Origin: Streptomyces sp. NBC_00247
GTDB lineage: Bacteria > Actinomycetota > Actinomycetes > Streptomycetales > Streptomycetaceae
Direction of reading: 5' to 3'
Assembly (NCBI RefSeq): GCF_036188265.1
Contig: NZ_CP108093.1
Location: 186,001-250,000, forward strand
Length of the DNA: 64,000 bases
The notes beneath the pieces were generated by a model. The model saw nothing but the letters and a program-made list of their open reading frames with translations. It was not told the origin of the DNA and ran no database searches. The translations under genes were made by a program, and so were the position numbers. This document shows positions 41,755 through 49,934 of the stretch, piece by piece. The number at the start of each line of letters is the position of its first letter. The first letter of the stretch is position 1.

Positions 41755-43301
41755 TTTTCACCGGCCCACGTCCACGCGTCCACGTCCCCGAGACCACGTT
41801 CACCTCCTTCATACTGCGCCAGGCGGAGCAGTACCCGCACCGCCTGGCGACGGTCGACGTCGACGGGGAGAACGGTCACACGTACGGCCTGCTCGCATCG
41901 GCGGTGCGCCGCGCCGCCACCGGGCTCCAGGCCCGCGGCTTCGGCAAGGGCGACGTGTTGGCCCTCCTCGCGCCGAACGTGCCCGCGTACCCGATCGCCT
42001 TCCACGCCGCCGCCCTGGCGGGCGGCACGGTGGTGGTGCTCAATCCCCTCGACACGGAGGACGACCTCACCGCCCACCTGAACGACACCGACGCGCGCCT
42101 GCTGGTAACCATGCCGTCCGAGGTGGTCAAGGCCACGGCGCTGACCGCGCGGACGAAGGTCGAGGAGATCATCGTGTTCGGTGAGGCGGAGGGCGCCACG
42201 TCGTTCTCCGCGCTGCTCACCGACGGTGTGCCGCCCGAGCCGGCCGTCGACCCGGCGCAGGACGTGGTGGCCGTGCTCCACTCCAGCGGCAGCACCGGCT
42301 ATCCCAAGGGGGTGCTGCTGACCCATCGGAACATGATCGCCAACGTGCTCCAGACCAGCCTGGTCGCGCCTCTCGACGAGCACGAGACGGTGCTCGCCGT
42401 CGCGCCCTTCCACCACGCGTTCGGCCTGATCATGACGATGAACGCGAGTCTGCTCCAGGGCGCGACACTCGTGACGATGCCGCGCTTCGACCCCGAGGCC
42501 TACCTCAACGCGATCCAGGACCACCGCGTCACACGCCTCTACGTCGTGCCGACCATCGCGGTCCTCCTCGCGAAGAGCCCGCTGGTGGACCGGTACGACC
42601 TCTCCTCGCTCCGCTCGATCGTCTCCGGCGGCGCGGCGCTCGACCCGGGGACGGCCGAGCTCTGCCGGCGACGCCTGGGGGTGAGCATCGGCCAGGGATA
42701 CGGCCTCACCGAGGCGCTGGTCTCCTTCATGCAGCTCGCCGACCCGCTGGCCCCTGGGTCGGTCGGCCCCAACTCCCCCAACATCGAGTGCAAGATCGTC
42801 GACATCACCACCGGCGACGAACTCGGGCACAACCAGGACGGCGAGGTCCTCATCCGCGGCCCGCATGTGATGAAGGGCTACCTCAACGCCCCGGAGGCCA
42901 CCGCCAAGGTGCTAGAACCGGACGGTTTCCTGCACACCGGCGACCTCGGCCATGTGGACGAGAACGGAGAGCTCTTCCTCGTCGACCGCATCAAGGAACT
43001 CATCAAGTACAAGGGCCAGCAGGTATCGCCGGTCGAGCTCGAAGCGGTCCTGATGTCGCACCCGAAGGTGACGGACGCGGCGGTGATCGGCGTGCCCGAC
43101 GAGGAGGCCAGCGAGATCCCCAAGGGATTCGTGGTGACCGGCGAGCCGGTGACGCCGAAGGAAATCATGGACTTCGTCGCCGAACGGGTCGCCCCCTACA
43201 AGAAGATCCGGCGGATCGAGTTCCTCGATCAGATCCCCCGCACGCCGGTCGGCAAGATCGAGCGCCGCAGTCTTCTGGCCCGCGAGCAGTCCGGCCAGTA
43301 A
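41751..43301 (+). CDS. 4-coumarate-CoA ligase-like acyl-CoA synthetase
   Basis: This is a 516-residue ANL-superfamily adenylating enzyme. Visible motifs are the P-loop SSGSTGYPKG, GYGLTEA, GEVLIRGP, the hinge/ATP motif HTGDLGHVDENG, KELIKYKGQQVSP and the catalytic lysine region RTPVGKIERR. Such enzymes convert a carboxylic acid with ATP and CoA to the CoA ester; the closest look is the 4-coumarate/ferulate group. Its start overlaps the stop of the hydratase gene (ATGA), so the ester it makes is probably passed to that enzyme. In the cluster context it may activate an aryl-acrylic acid. Confidence 0.88.
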   Translation: MIFTGPRPRVHVPETTFTSFILRQAEQYPHRLATVDVDGENGHTYGLLASAVRRAATGLQARGFGKGDVLALLAPNVPAYPIAFHAAALAGGTVVVLNPLDTEDDLTAHLNDTDARLLVTMPSEVVKATALTARTKVEEIIVFGEAEGATSFSALLTDGVPPEPAVDPAQDVVAVLHSSGSTGYPKGVLLTHRNMIANVLQTSLVAPLDEHETVLAVAPFHHAFGLIMTMNASLLQGATLVTMPRFDPEAYLNAIQDHRVTRLYVVPTIAVLLAKSPLVDRYDLSSLRSIVSGGAALDPGTAELCRRRLGVSIGQGYGLTEALVSFMQLADPLAPGSVGPNSPNIECKIVDITTGDELGHNQDGEVLIRGPHVMKGYLNAPEATAKVLEPDGFLHTGDLGHVDENGELFLVDRIKELIKYKGQQVSPVELEAVLMSHPKVTDAAVIGVPDEEASEIPKGFVVTGEPVTPKEIMDFVAERVAPYKKIRRIEFLDQIPRTPVGKIERRSLLAREQSGQ

Positions 43302-43335
43302 TCGCAACTCTGAAGCAGACCACCAGGGAGAACCG

Positions 43336-44034
43336 ATGAACTTTCCGAAGATAGTTTCCCGAGCCGAGTGGCTGGAGGCCCGCAGGGCGCTCCTGGAGAA
43401 GGAGAAGGAAGTCACCAACGCCCGCGACATGATCGCCGCGGAGCGCCGGAAGCTGCCGATGGTCAAGGCGGAGAAGGAGTACCTCTTCGAAGGACCGGAC
43501 GGCACAGCGACGCTGCTCGACCTGTTCGAGGGCCGCCGCCAGCTCATCGTCCGGCACTTCATGTTCGGCCCGGACGACGACGAGGGCTGCATCGGCTGCT
43601 CCATGCAGACGGACAGCGTCGGCGAGCTCGCCCACATGTGGGCCCGGGACACCAGCTTCGCCCTCGTCTCCCGGGCGCCGCTGGCGAAGCTCGAACCCTT
43701 CAAGGCCCGGATGGGCTGGAACTACCCCTGGTACTCGTCGTTCGGCAACGACTTCAACTACGACTACGAGGCCGCCACCGAGATGGGCGAGTCGCCCGGG
43801 GTGAGCGCGTTCATCCGTGACGGCGACGACGTCTTCCACACGTACTCGGTCTTCGACCGGGGCGGGGACATCTTCAAGAACTTCTACAACTACCTGGACA
43901 TCACCGCCCTGGGCCGGCAGGAGGACGAGCTCGAGCACCCCTGGGACTGGTGGCGCTACAAGGACAGCTACGACAGCGAGGACGCAGCCGCGCCCGGCAA
44001 CAACTGGTGGAACGGGACGCGCTTCAAGTCGTAG
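43336..44034 (+). CDS. DUF899 family thioredoxin-fold protein
   Basis: This 232-residue protein has the DUF899 pattern: an N-terminal helix with WLEARRALLEKEKE, RHFMFGPDDDEGCIGCSM carrying a C-x-x-C pair, SFALVSRAPL, and the end of the fold with FHTYSVFDRGG and WWRYKDSY. The fold is related to thioredoxin/AhpC. No reaction is established; these proteins often sit beside oxidative genes. GGGAG precedes the ATG and it starts 34 bases after the CoA ligase stop, so it is the third gene of that operon. A terminator follows. Confidence 0.88.
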   Translation: MNFPKIVSRAEWLEARRALLEKEKEVTNARDMIAAERRKLPMVKAEKEYLFEGPDGTATLLDLFEGRRQLIVRHFMFGPDDDEGCIGCSMQTDSVGELAHMWARDTSFALVSRAPLAKLEPFKARMGWNYPWYSSFGNDFNYDYEAATEMGESPGVSAFIRDGDDVFHTYSVFDRGGDIFKNFYNYLDITALGRQEDELEHPWDWWRYKDSYDSEDAAAPGNNWWNGTRFKS

Positions 44035-44046
44035 AGCGTCGATTCC

Positions 44047-44074
44047 GGCCCTCCCGGCGACAGCCGGGAGGGCC
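44047..44074 (+). terminator. Terminator after the DUF899 gene
   Basis: GGCCCTCCCGGC and GCCGGGAGGGCC form a perfect 12-bp stem with a GACA loop, 13 bases after the stop codon. No U-run follows, as is common in high-GC actinomycetes. Confidence 0.75.
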
Positions 44075-44175
44075 CGTGACTCCGGCTCCGGGACCTGCTG
44101 CCTCCCCGCGACAGGTCCCGGGTCCGGAGTTCTCGACTGTCCGCGACCGGACACGCCCACTACCTGGAGGACATC

Positions 44176-44922
44176 ATGAGTGACCTGTCCGGCAAGACCA
44201 CCATCGTCGTCGGCGCGAGCCGCGGCTTGGGCCACGGGATCGCCAGGGCCTTCGCCGAGGCCGGCTCCCGAGTGGTCTCCGTCTCGCGCACCGCGGCGCC
44301 GTTCGCCGAGCCGGCCGGCGGCGCCGGCAGCACCGTTCACGAACTCGCCGACGCCGGCGACCCCACACTGGTAGGCAGCCTCCTCGACCGATACCGGCCC
44401 GAGGTCGTCGTCCTGGCGGCCGGCGCGAGCCCGCACATGCGTCCGCTGCAACACCAGACCTGGGAGACCTTCTCGGTCAACTGGCAGACCGATGTCAGGA
44501 TCGCGTTCCACTGGCTGCGCGAGGCCCTGCTCACTCCGCTGCGGCCCGGCAGCAGGGTGATCGTGATCAGCAGCGGTGCCGCGATGGCGGGTTCGCCGCT
44601 CTCCGGGGGCTACGCCGGCGCCAAGGCCACCCAGCGCTTCATCACCGGATACGCCCAGGACGAGGCCAGGCGCGCCGGACTGGACATCACGTTCTCCGCG
44701 GTGCTTCCCCGGATCACCCCGGTGACCGAGCTGGGCAGGTCGGCGGCCCGCGCGTACGCGGCTCGCGACGGCCGGTCGGAAGAGGAGTACCTGAAGCAGA
44801 TGGGTCCGCTGCTCACCCCGGAGATCGCCGGCTCAGCGATGGTCGAGCTGGTCCGGACGGAGGCGAACGCGGTCGCGCCCGGCTACCTCCTGACCGGTGC
44901 CGGCCTGAAGAAGCTGCCCTGA
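44176..44922 (+). CDS. Short-chain dehydrogenase/reductase
   Basis: The 248-residue classical SDR has the cofactor motif VGASRGLGHG, the Ser of VISSGAAMAG, the catalytic pair in GGYAGAK (Y-x-x-x-K), and a C-terminal substrate lid. These enzymes reduce a ketone or oxidise an alcohol with NAD(P)H. An acidic or basic residue deciding NAD versus NADP is not clear after the second strand (VSVSRT suggests NADP). GGAGG about 7 bases upstream sets the ATG. It lies between two strong hairpins, so it may be its own unit. Substrate unknown; oxidation of a beta-hydroxyacyl product is possible. Confidence 0.87.
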   Translation: MSDLSGKTTIVVGASRGLGHGIARAFAEAGSRVVSVSRTAAPFAEPAGGAGSTVHELADAGDPTLVGSLLDRYRPEVVVLAAGASPHMRPLQHQTWETFSVNWQTDVRIAFHWLREALLTPLRPGSRVIVISSGAAMAGSPLSGGYAGAKATQRFITGYAQDEARRAGLDITFSAVLPRITPVTELGRSAARAYAARDGRSEEEYLKQMGPLLTPEIAGSAMVELVRTEANAVAPGYLLTGAGLKKLP

Positions 44923-44940
44923 CTCGGTTCCGCGTCACGG

Positions 44941-44977
44941 GTACGGGGCGGGGCCGCTGGTCGGCCCCGCCCCGTAC
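44941..44977 (+). terminator. Terminator after the SDR gene
   Basis: GTACGGGGCGGGGCC and GGCCCCGCCCCGTAC form a perfect 15-bp stem around a 7-base loop, 18 bases beyond the SDR stop. The gap to the next gene contains nothing else recognisable. Confidence 0.8.
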
Positions 44978-45202
44978 GTCGTTGCGACTCCCGGATACGG
45001 CTCGGCGGGCGGCGAGAGCAGACCTGCCGAGCCGTTGAGCACGCATGCCCCGAACTCGACGTCCCTTCCAGCCGGGAACGCGGGAGGGCACGCAGGAAGA
45101 GGCCGGGGGGATTTCCATCTTCGATGATGACTGAGCAGCACCGAGCCCGTGGGCCGGTCCTTCGCACACCTGTTTCGGCCACGACGACGAGGAGTGGGAA
45201 CA

Positions 45203-46150
45203 GTGACGACGAACATCAGCAGTACGAGCACACCGGACACCGGCGGGGAAGCCCCGGGCGTCCCGACCGATGCCGAACTCGCGAGCTCCCTGGACGGCGG
45301 CTTCAGCAGCGAATACGCCACCGTGAACGGTCTCCGCCTCCACTACGTCACCGGCGGGGAGGGCACTCCGCTGGTCCTGCTGCCCGGCTGGCCGGAGACC
45401 TGGTGGGAATTCCACAAGGTGATGCCCGCCCTGGCCGCGGCCGGCCGCAGGGTCATCGTGCTCGACCTCCCCGGCATGGGCGGCTCGGACAAGCCCGCCA
45501 CCGGATACGACAAGAAGACGATGGCCGGGGTCGTCCATGGATTCGTCCGCGCCCTCGGCTACGACCAGGTGGACATCGCGGGCCACGACGTCGGCGCACA
45601 GGTCGCCTTCAGCTTCGCGGTCAACCACCCGGAAGCCACCCGCAGGGTCGCCCTGCTCGATGTGCTCCACCCGGACGCGTCGATGTACCAGATCCCCGTG
45701 CTGCCGGCCCCGGGTCTGCCCTTCTTCCCGTGGTGGTTCGCCTTCAACCAGGTCGTCGGCCTGCCCGAACAACTGCTGGCCGGGCGCGCCCACTTCCTCA
45801 TCGACTGGGTCTTCGACAACTTCCTGCTGGACCCGGGCGCGGTGACCCCGGCGGACCGGGCCGTCTACACCCGGGCCTACGACACGGCGGACGGGATCCG
45901 CGGCGGCAACGGCTGGTACCAGACGTTCGGCCAGGACATCGCCGACCTCGGAACCTACGGACAGGTGACCGCGCCCATGCTCGGCCTGGTCTCCAACCTC
46001 GCCGACGGCATGTTCGCCAAGCAGATGGAGGCGACGCTGCCCACCCAGGGGAGCGACGTGCGGGTCGTGCTGGTGCCGGACGCGGGCCACTACTTCGTCG
46101 AGGAGGCGCCGCAGGCCGTCATCGACGCGTTCAACGCGTTCTTCGTCTGA
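45203..46150 (+). CDS. Alpha/beta-hydrolase, epoxide-hydrolase type
   Basis: GTG 45203 has GGAG about 8 bases upstream; the frame is open further. The 315-residue protein has the oxyanion loop LPGWPETWWEF, the nucleophile elbow GHDVGAQ with Asp as nucleophile (epoxide-hydrolase and haloalkane-dehalogenase type rather than Ser), a long cap region, and the catalytic His in PDAGHYFVEEAP. It probably opens an epoxide to a diol. Epoxide hydrolases are regular members of enediyne clusters, where they build a vicinal diol for peripheral-group attachment; whether this one does is inference. The next gene follows after 32 bases. Confidence 0.82.
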   Translation: MTTNISSTSTPDTGGEAPGVPTDAELASSLDGGFSSEYATVNGLRLHYVTGGEGTPLVLLPGWPETWWEFHKVMPALAAAGRRVIVLDLPGMGGSDKPATGYDKKTMAGVVHGFVRALGYDQVDIAGHDVGAQVAFSFAVNHPEATRRVALLDVLHPDASMYQIPVLPAPGLPFFPWWFAFNQVVGLPEQLLAGRAHFLIDWVFDNFLLDPGAVTPADRAVYTRAYDTADGIRGGNGWYQTFGQDIADLGTYGQVTAPMLGLVSNLADGMFAKQMEATLPTQGSDVRVVLVPDAGHYFVEEAPQAVIDAFNAFFV

Positions 46151-46182
46151 CCCTGATCCCACAAGTCCGTTGAGGAGAAGTC

Positions 46183-47367
46183 ATGTCAACGTCCGTCATC
46201 CCGACCCGGGAACAGCTGGTGCGGCAGGTTTCCGCGATCGCGCCCGTGCTGCGGGCCAACACCGCGTGGTCGACGGAGAACCGCCGGCTGCACCCTGACT
46301 CTGTGGAGGCCCTGCGCGACGCGGGTGTCTTCCGGATGCGTATCCCGCTGCGCTACGGCGGGTACGAGAGCGACGCGCAGACCATGGTGGCGGTGGCCGA
46401 GGAGATAGCCAAGGCCGACGGGTCCGCCGCATGGGTGGTGGCCAGCTCCTGGGTCGCCGGCTGGGGCGTGGGCCTGTACCCGGACGAGGTCCAGGACGAG
46501 GTGTTCGCGGAGTCCGGCACAGGGCTCTGCGCCACCATCGGGCCCGGGACCGCGACGGCCGTCCCCGTTCCCGGCGGCGTCCTGGTCAACGGCTCGTGGC
46601 CGTTCATCAGCGGCGCCCTCAGCAGCACCTGGCAGCAGGTCGCGGCGATATTCCTGGACCCGGACGGGCAGCCGTACCCGGTGATGGGCCCGGTCCCGGT
46701 GTCGGACCTGGAGATCGTCGACGACTGGCACACCGGCGGCCTGCGCGGAACCGGGAGCGTCACCACGACGGCGAAGGACCTGTTCATCCCGCAGGAACGC
46801 ATCCTGCCGGCGCCCATGGTGCTCGGTGGCCAGTCGGTCTCCAAGCTGAACGCCGACTCGCCGATGTACCGGGCTCCGCTGATCGTGGTGGGCGCGGCGT
46901 CCACGGTCGGGGTCGCCGTCGGCATGGGCGAGGCGGTACGGGACCTGTTCTTCGAGCGGCTCCCCGGCCGCAAGATCACCTACACCGAGTACCCGAGCCA
47001 GGGCGAGGCCCCGGTGACCCATCTGCGGGTCGCCGAAGCGGTGATGAAACTCGACGAGGCGAAGTTCCACGCGACCCGGCTGGCCGCCCAGCTCGACGCC
47101 AAGTGCGCTTCGGCCGAGCCCTGGGAGATGGCGGAACGCGGCCGCAGCCGAGCGGACGAGGGCTCGGCGGTGCGGCTGACCCGGGAGGCGGTGGAGATCC
47201 TCGCCTCGTCCAGCGGCGGCTCCGCGGCCTACACCAAGGTGCCGGTGCAGCACATAGCCAACGACCTCCAGACCTTCGGCCTGCACGCGATGATGAATCC
47301 GGATGTCAACGCCGAGACCTACGGCCGGATCCTCTGCGGCCTGGAGCCCAACACCTACTACATCTGA
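46183..47367 (+). CDS. Acyl-CoA dehydrogenase-fold flavin monooxygenase (two-component, HpaB/HsaA type)
   Basis: At 394 residues with no fatty-acyl-CoA catalytic Glu recognised, it fits group D flavin-dependent monooxygenases rather than true acyl-CoA dehydrogenases. Marks include the N-terminal helical start (RREQ-type, EALRDAGVFRMRIPLRYGG), ADGSAAWVVASSW, the flavin-binding WPFISGA and the DDWHTGGLRGTGS block. Such enzymes hydroxylate phenols with FADH2 or FMNH2 supplied by a separate reductase. A matching flavin reductase lies at 58,118 in the same window. AGGAG precedes the ATG. It is probably co-transcribed with the hydrolase and the reductase-like gene. Confidence 0.8.
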   Translation: MSTSVIPTREQLVRQVSAIAPVLRANTAWSTENRRLHPDSVEALRDAGVFRMRIPLRYGGYESDAQTMVAVAEEIAKADGSAAWVVASSWVAGWGVGLYPDEVQDEVFAESGTGLCATIGPGTATAVPVPGGVLVNGSWPFISGALSSTWQQVAAIFLDPDGQPYPVMGPVPVSDLEIVDDWHTGGLRGTGSVTTTAKDLFIPQERILPAPMVLGGQSVSKLNADSPMYRAPLIVVGAASTVGVAVGMGEAVRDLFFERLPGRKITYTEYPSQGEAPVTHLRVAEAVMKLDEAKFHATRLAAQLDAKCASAEPWEMAERGRSRADEGSAVRLTREAVEILASSSGGSAAYTKVPVQHIANDLQTFGLHAMMNPDVNAETYGRILCGLEPNTYYI

Positions 47368-47424
47368 CCGGTGCCGAGCCGTCCCCGGTACGAGAGAGTC
47401 CACCAAAAATCCTGAGGAGTCGTC

Positions 47425-48141
47425 ATGTCCACCCTTGGAATCATCGGCAGCGGAGTCATGGGCACGGTGATCGCCCGGCTCGCCGTCGAGAACGGCATTC
47501 CGGTCGTGATGTCCAACTCCCGCGGCCCCGAGAGCCTCGCCGGCCTCGTCGCGGACCTGGGCCCGCTGGCCACGGCCGGTACCGTCGAACAGGCCTCCCG
47601 GGCCGGCGAAATCGTCGTGATGGCCCTGCCGGTCACCGACTACCGGTCCGTCCCGGTGGCACCGCTGCGGGGACGGACCCTGCTGGACACCAGCAACTAC
47701 TACCCGATCCGCGACGGCCGCATCGAGGAGCTGGACTCGGAGAAGCTGACCACCAGCGAGCTGATCCAGCAGCACTTCAACGGGGTCCACCTGGTCAAGG
47801 CGTTCAGCGGCATCCTGGCCCACCACATCACCCAGCTCGCCCGTCCCTCCGGCCATCCGGAGCGCAGCGCCGTGGCCGTCGCCGGCAACGACGCCTCCAC
47901 GAAGACCGGGGCATCGGCGCTGATCCACAAGCTCGGCTTCGACACCGTCGACGCGGGCTCGCTGGCGGACAGCTGGCGCTTCGAGCCGGAGACCTCCGCG
48001 TACACCTGGCTCTACATGGCCGACAAGAACACCGCCTTCGAGGACCGGACCGAAGCCCTCGGGGCTCCCCTGCCGGCCGCCGCGCTGCGAGCGGCACTGG
48101 AGAACGTCGAGAGGGTACGGGTGGCGGAGCGCACCTTCTGA
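47425..48141 (+). CDS. NADPH-dependent F420 reductase-like protein
   Basis: The 238-residue Rossmann-fold protein starts with GIIGSGVMGTVIARLAV and VVMSNSRGPESL, which resembles the Fno (F420H2:NADP oxidoreductase) family, and continues with VVMALPVTDY and VKAFSGILAHH. Fno-like proteins transfer hydride between NADP and F420, but many relatives in biosynthetic clusters are plain NADPH reductases. TGAGGAG 6 bases before ATG 47425 is strong. It ends the plus-strand run; a perfect hairpin follows 27 bases later. Confidence 0.78.
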   Translation: MSTLGIIGSGVMGTVIARLAVENGIPVVMSNSRGPESLAGLVADLGPLATAGTVEQASRAGEIVVMALPVTDYRSVPVAPLRGRTLLDTSNYYPIRDGRIEELDSEKLTTSELIQQHFNGVHLVKAFSGILAHHITQLARPSGHPERSAVAVAGNDASTKTGASALIHKLGFDTVDAGSLADSWRFEPETSAYTWLYMADKNTAFEDRTEALGAPLPAAALRAALENVERVRVAERTF

Positions 48142-48167
48142 CCCCTGCCCGACGCCCGGAGGAAACA

Positions 48168-48197
48168 GGGAAGCCCGCCGGCGACGGCGGGCTTCCC
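48168..48197 (+). terminator. Terminator after the F420-reductase-like gene
   Basis: GGGAAGCCCGCC and GGCGGGCTTCCC form a perfect 12-bp stem with a 6-base loop. Confidence 0.8.
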
Positions 48198-48454
48198 TGC
48201 GGAGCACAACGGGCGGGACTTTCGACACACGCCCTGGGGGACACCACGATGAGCGGGATCGACCAGCGGCAGACCCGTACCGGCGGCTGCCCGTGCGGGA
48301 GGTCCGGTACAGCGCGAACAGCCGGCCGTTCTACCCCCATGTGTGCAGCGGCCGCATCGCGGGAAGCTCTCCGGCGGCCCGATGACGGCCGTTGCGGGCT
48401 TCCCTCTGTCCGGTGTCGCCTGGGACGGTCCGGGCGGCGGGCCCACGTGGAGAG

Positions 48455-48497
48455 GCAGTCCCTCTTCCGGTCCGCATCGGACCGGAAGAGGGACTGC
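48455..48497. repeat. Perfect 20-bp inverted repeat hairpin
   Basis: The 20-bp left arm (48,455-48,474, starting GCAGTCCCTC) and right arm (48,478-48,497) are exact complements around a CAT loop. No gene adjoins directly. It could be a bidirectional terminator for the minus-strand VOC gene and read-through from the left, or part of a mobile element. The gap 48,198-48,684 has no gene beyond this and the element at 48,515. Confidence 0.8.
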
Positions 48498-48514
48498 GAG
48501 AACACCCCGCCTCA

Positions 48515-48674
48515 GGGCTGTCCCGCAATTCCTGGCGGGTGCGCGACGACAGCTACGGCACCTCGCCGCGTTGTCGGAACGTCCACATACATCCAGTATG
48601 CGGACGCCCCTCCGCCTTGCGATGCACCGCATCTGACGCCGCGCACTGATCCACCACGAATTGCGGGACAGCCC
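48515..48674. mobile_element. 160-bp MITE-like element with 17-bp terminal inverted repeats
   Basis: GGGCTGTCCCGCAATTC at 48,515-48,531 and its exact complement at 48,658-48,674 bound 126 internal bases with no open gene. The ends look like those of Streptomyces insertion sequences. No target-site duplication is evident at the borders. Its right end is 10 bases from the VOC stop codon. Confidence 0.65.
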
Positions 48675-48684
48675 TTCGGGAGTC

Positions 48685-49026
48685 CTACTTCCACTGGATG
48701 ATCTGGAGGTAATTCCCGTCGGGGTCGGAGAACGTGCCGAACTTGCCCGGCTCGCGGTCGTCGATCGAGACCCACTCCGCGCCGGCAGCGGTCAACTGGG
48801 CCTCCACCGCGTCGAAGTCGTCGACATGGAAGTTGACGATGGAGCGACCCGGCTGGTCGTTCTTCGCGTCGATGTCGTCGCGCTCGCAGACGACCAGGTG
48901 GAAGCCGCCCAGGTCGATCGGGCCGTCGCCGGTGAACCCCGGAGCCAGCGCCTTGATGTACCAGGCCCGCAGTTCCTCGGGACGAGTCGAGCCGAGCAGC
49001 ATGCTTCCAGGCTTCAGTGTCGCCAT
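48685..49026 (-). CDS. VOC (glyoxalase/bleomycin-resistance fold) protein
   Basis: The 113-residue single-module VOC protein is set by ATG 49026 with AAGGAG 7 bases before it. It has the beta-alpha-beta-beta-beta pattern, STRPEELRAWYIKAL at the start, FHLVVCERDD, and the end motif FGTFSDPDGNYLQIIQW. VOC proteins bind metal-dependent substrates or sequester drugs; self-protection against a cluster product is possible but unproven. It is divergent from the SRPBCC/ArsR pair and shares an upstream region with repeated inverted motifs. Confidence 0.85.
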   Translation of the reverse strand: MATLKPGSMLLGSTRPEELRAWYIKALAPGFTGDGPIDLGGFHLVVCERDDIDAKNDQPGRSIVNFHVDDFDAVEAQLTAAGAEWVSIDDREPGKFGTFSDPDGNYLQIIQWK

Positions 49027-49275
49027 GTCGAATCTCCTTGATGTGTGGCCCGAGATCGCAGCAGCGGCTGTCGCCACGCCTCTCGGTGCTGTGTGAAGTC
49101 GTCCGCCTCGGCGACGCGCTCGACGACCACCGCCCGATGGCACCGACCGGCCGCGGAGACCTCGACCGTAAGGGTCCCTCCGGTCGGGAAGCCGCAGGCT
49201 CCCTGACCGCACGCCCGACCCGGTCGCGGAGGACCGGCCGACCTGCCCGGCGGTTGGTCCGTCGGATTCAATTCC

Positions 49276-49458
49276 GCAACCAAAGTGTTGCACGTGACCC
49301 ACCCCTAAGCAACCCACCTCTTGCGCGACACGCCACCGTCCCGAAGCGCCACAGCGCATGCGCCCAGAGCTGACGCCCGCACGGAAGTACCGCACCCCTC
49401 CCGCTGAACGCAACCTTTCGATTGCGCCTGACGACCCGATGTGCAACCATCGGGTTGC
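49276..49458. promoter_or_regulatory. Four copies of GCAAC-N6-NTTGC, candidate ArsR operators
   Basis: Copies lie at 49,276-49,291 (GCAAC-N6-GTTGC), 49,309-49,324 (right arm CTTGC), 49,410-49,425 (ATTGC) and 49,443-49,458 (GTTGC). Each pair is set 33 bases apart, about three helical turns. They fill part of the 461-base gap between the VOC gene and the SRPBCC/ArsR genes. The last copy is 30 bases upstream of the SRPBCC start. Confidence 0.6.
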
Positions 49459-49487
49459 TGGCAAGAGCACCAATGAAGGAGTCCCTC

Positions 49488-49934
49488 ATGACGGAACGGC
49501 TGATCGAACGCGAAACCCTGATCGCGGCCCCCGTGGACCGGGTGTGGTCACTGGTGACCGAGCCGGGGTTCTGGGTCGCCGACCCGGCAAGTGCGTCCGG
49601 CACCGTGGCCGTCGAGGGCGAATCGACGGTGGCCAAGAACCCCGAGTACGGCAGCTTCCCCGTGCGGGTGGAGAAGGTGCAGCCGCAGACCTACGTCGCG
49701 TACCGCTGGGCCAGCGCGTTCCCCGGCGAGGAGCTGAGCGAGAACAACAGCACCCTGGTGGAGTTCACGCTGACCGCCGAGGGCGACAAGACGCGGCTGC
49801 GCGTCGTCGAGAGCGGGTTCGCGGCGCTGGCCGGGTCCGAGGATCTGCGCGCCAAGGCGCACAGCGACAACGCCGGCGGCTGGCCCCAGGTACTCGACGC
49901 GGTCAAGACGCGCGTCGAGGCGTCGTCCGTGTGA
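49488..49934 (+). CDS. SRPBCC (AHSA1-type) domain protein
   Basis: ATG 49488 has GAAGGAG 6 bases before it; a longer reading from 49422 lacks a site. The 148-residue protein has the START/SRPBCC pattern: a first strand ERETLIAAPVDRVWSLVTEPG, a long beta sheet, and a C-terminal helix GGWPQVLDAVKTRVEA. AHSA1-type members bind hydrophobic ligands, and partners fused to or beside ArsR regulators are very common. Its stop overlaps the start of the ArsR gene (GTGA), so the two are co-translated. Confidence 0.88.
   Translation: MTERLIERETLIAAPVDRVWSLVTEPGFWVADPASASGTVAVEGESTVAKNPEYGSFPVRVEKVQPQTYVAYRWASAFPGEELSENNSTLVEFTLTAEGDKTRLRVVESGFAALAGSEDLRAKAHSDNAGGWPQVLDAVKTRVEASSV

Noticed and set aside
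46183..47367. True fatty-acyl-CoA dehydrogenase
   Set aside because: The sequence fits the oxygen-using group D branch, and a flavin reductase but no electron-transfer flavoprotein gene is present in the window.
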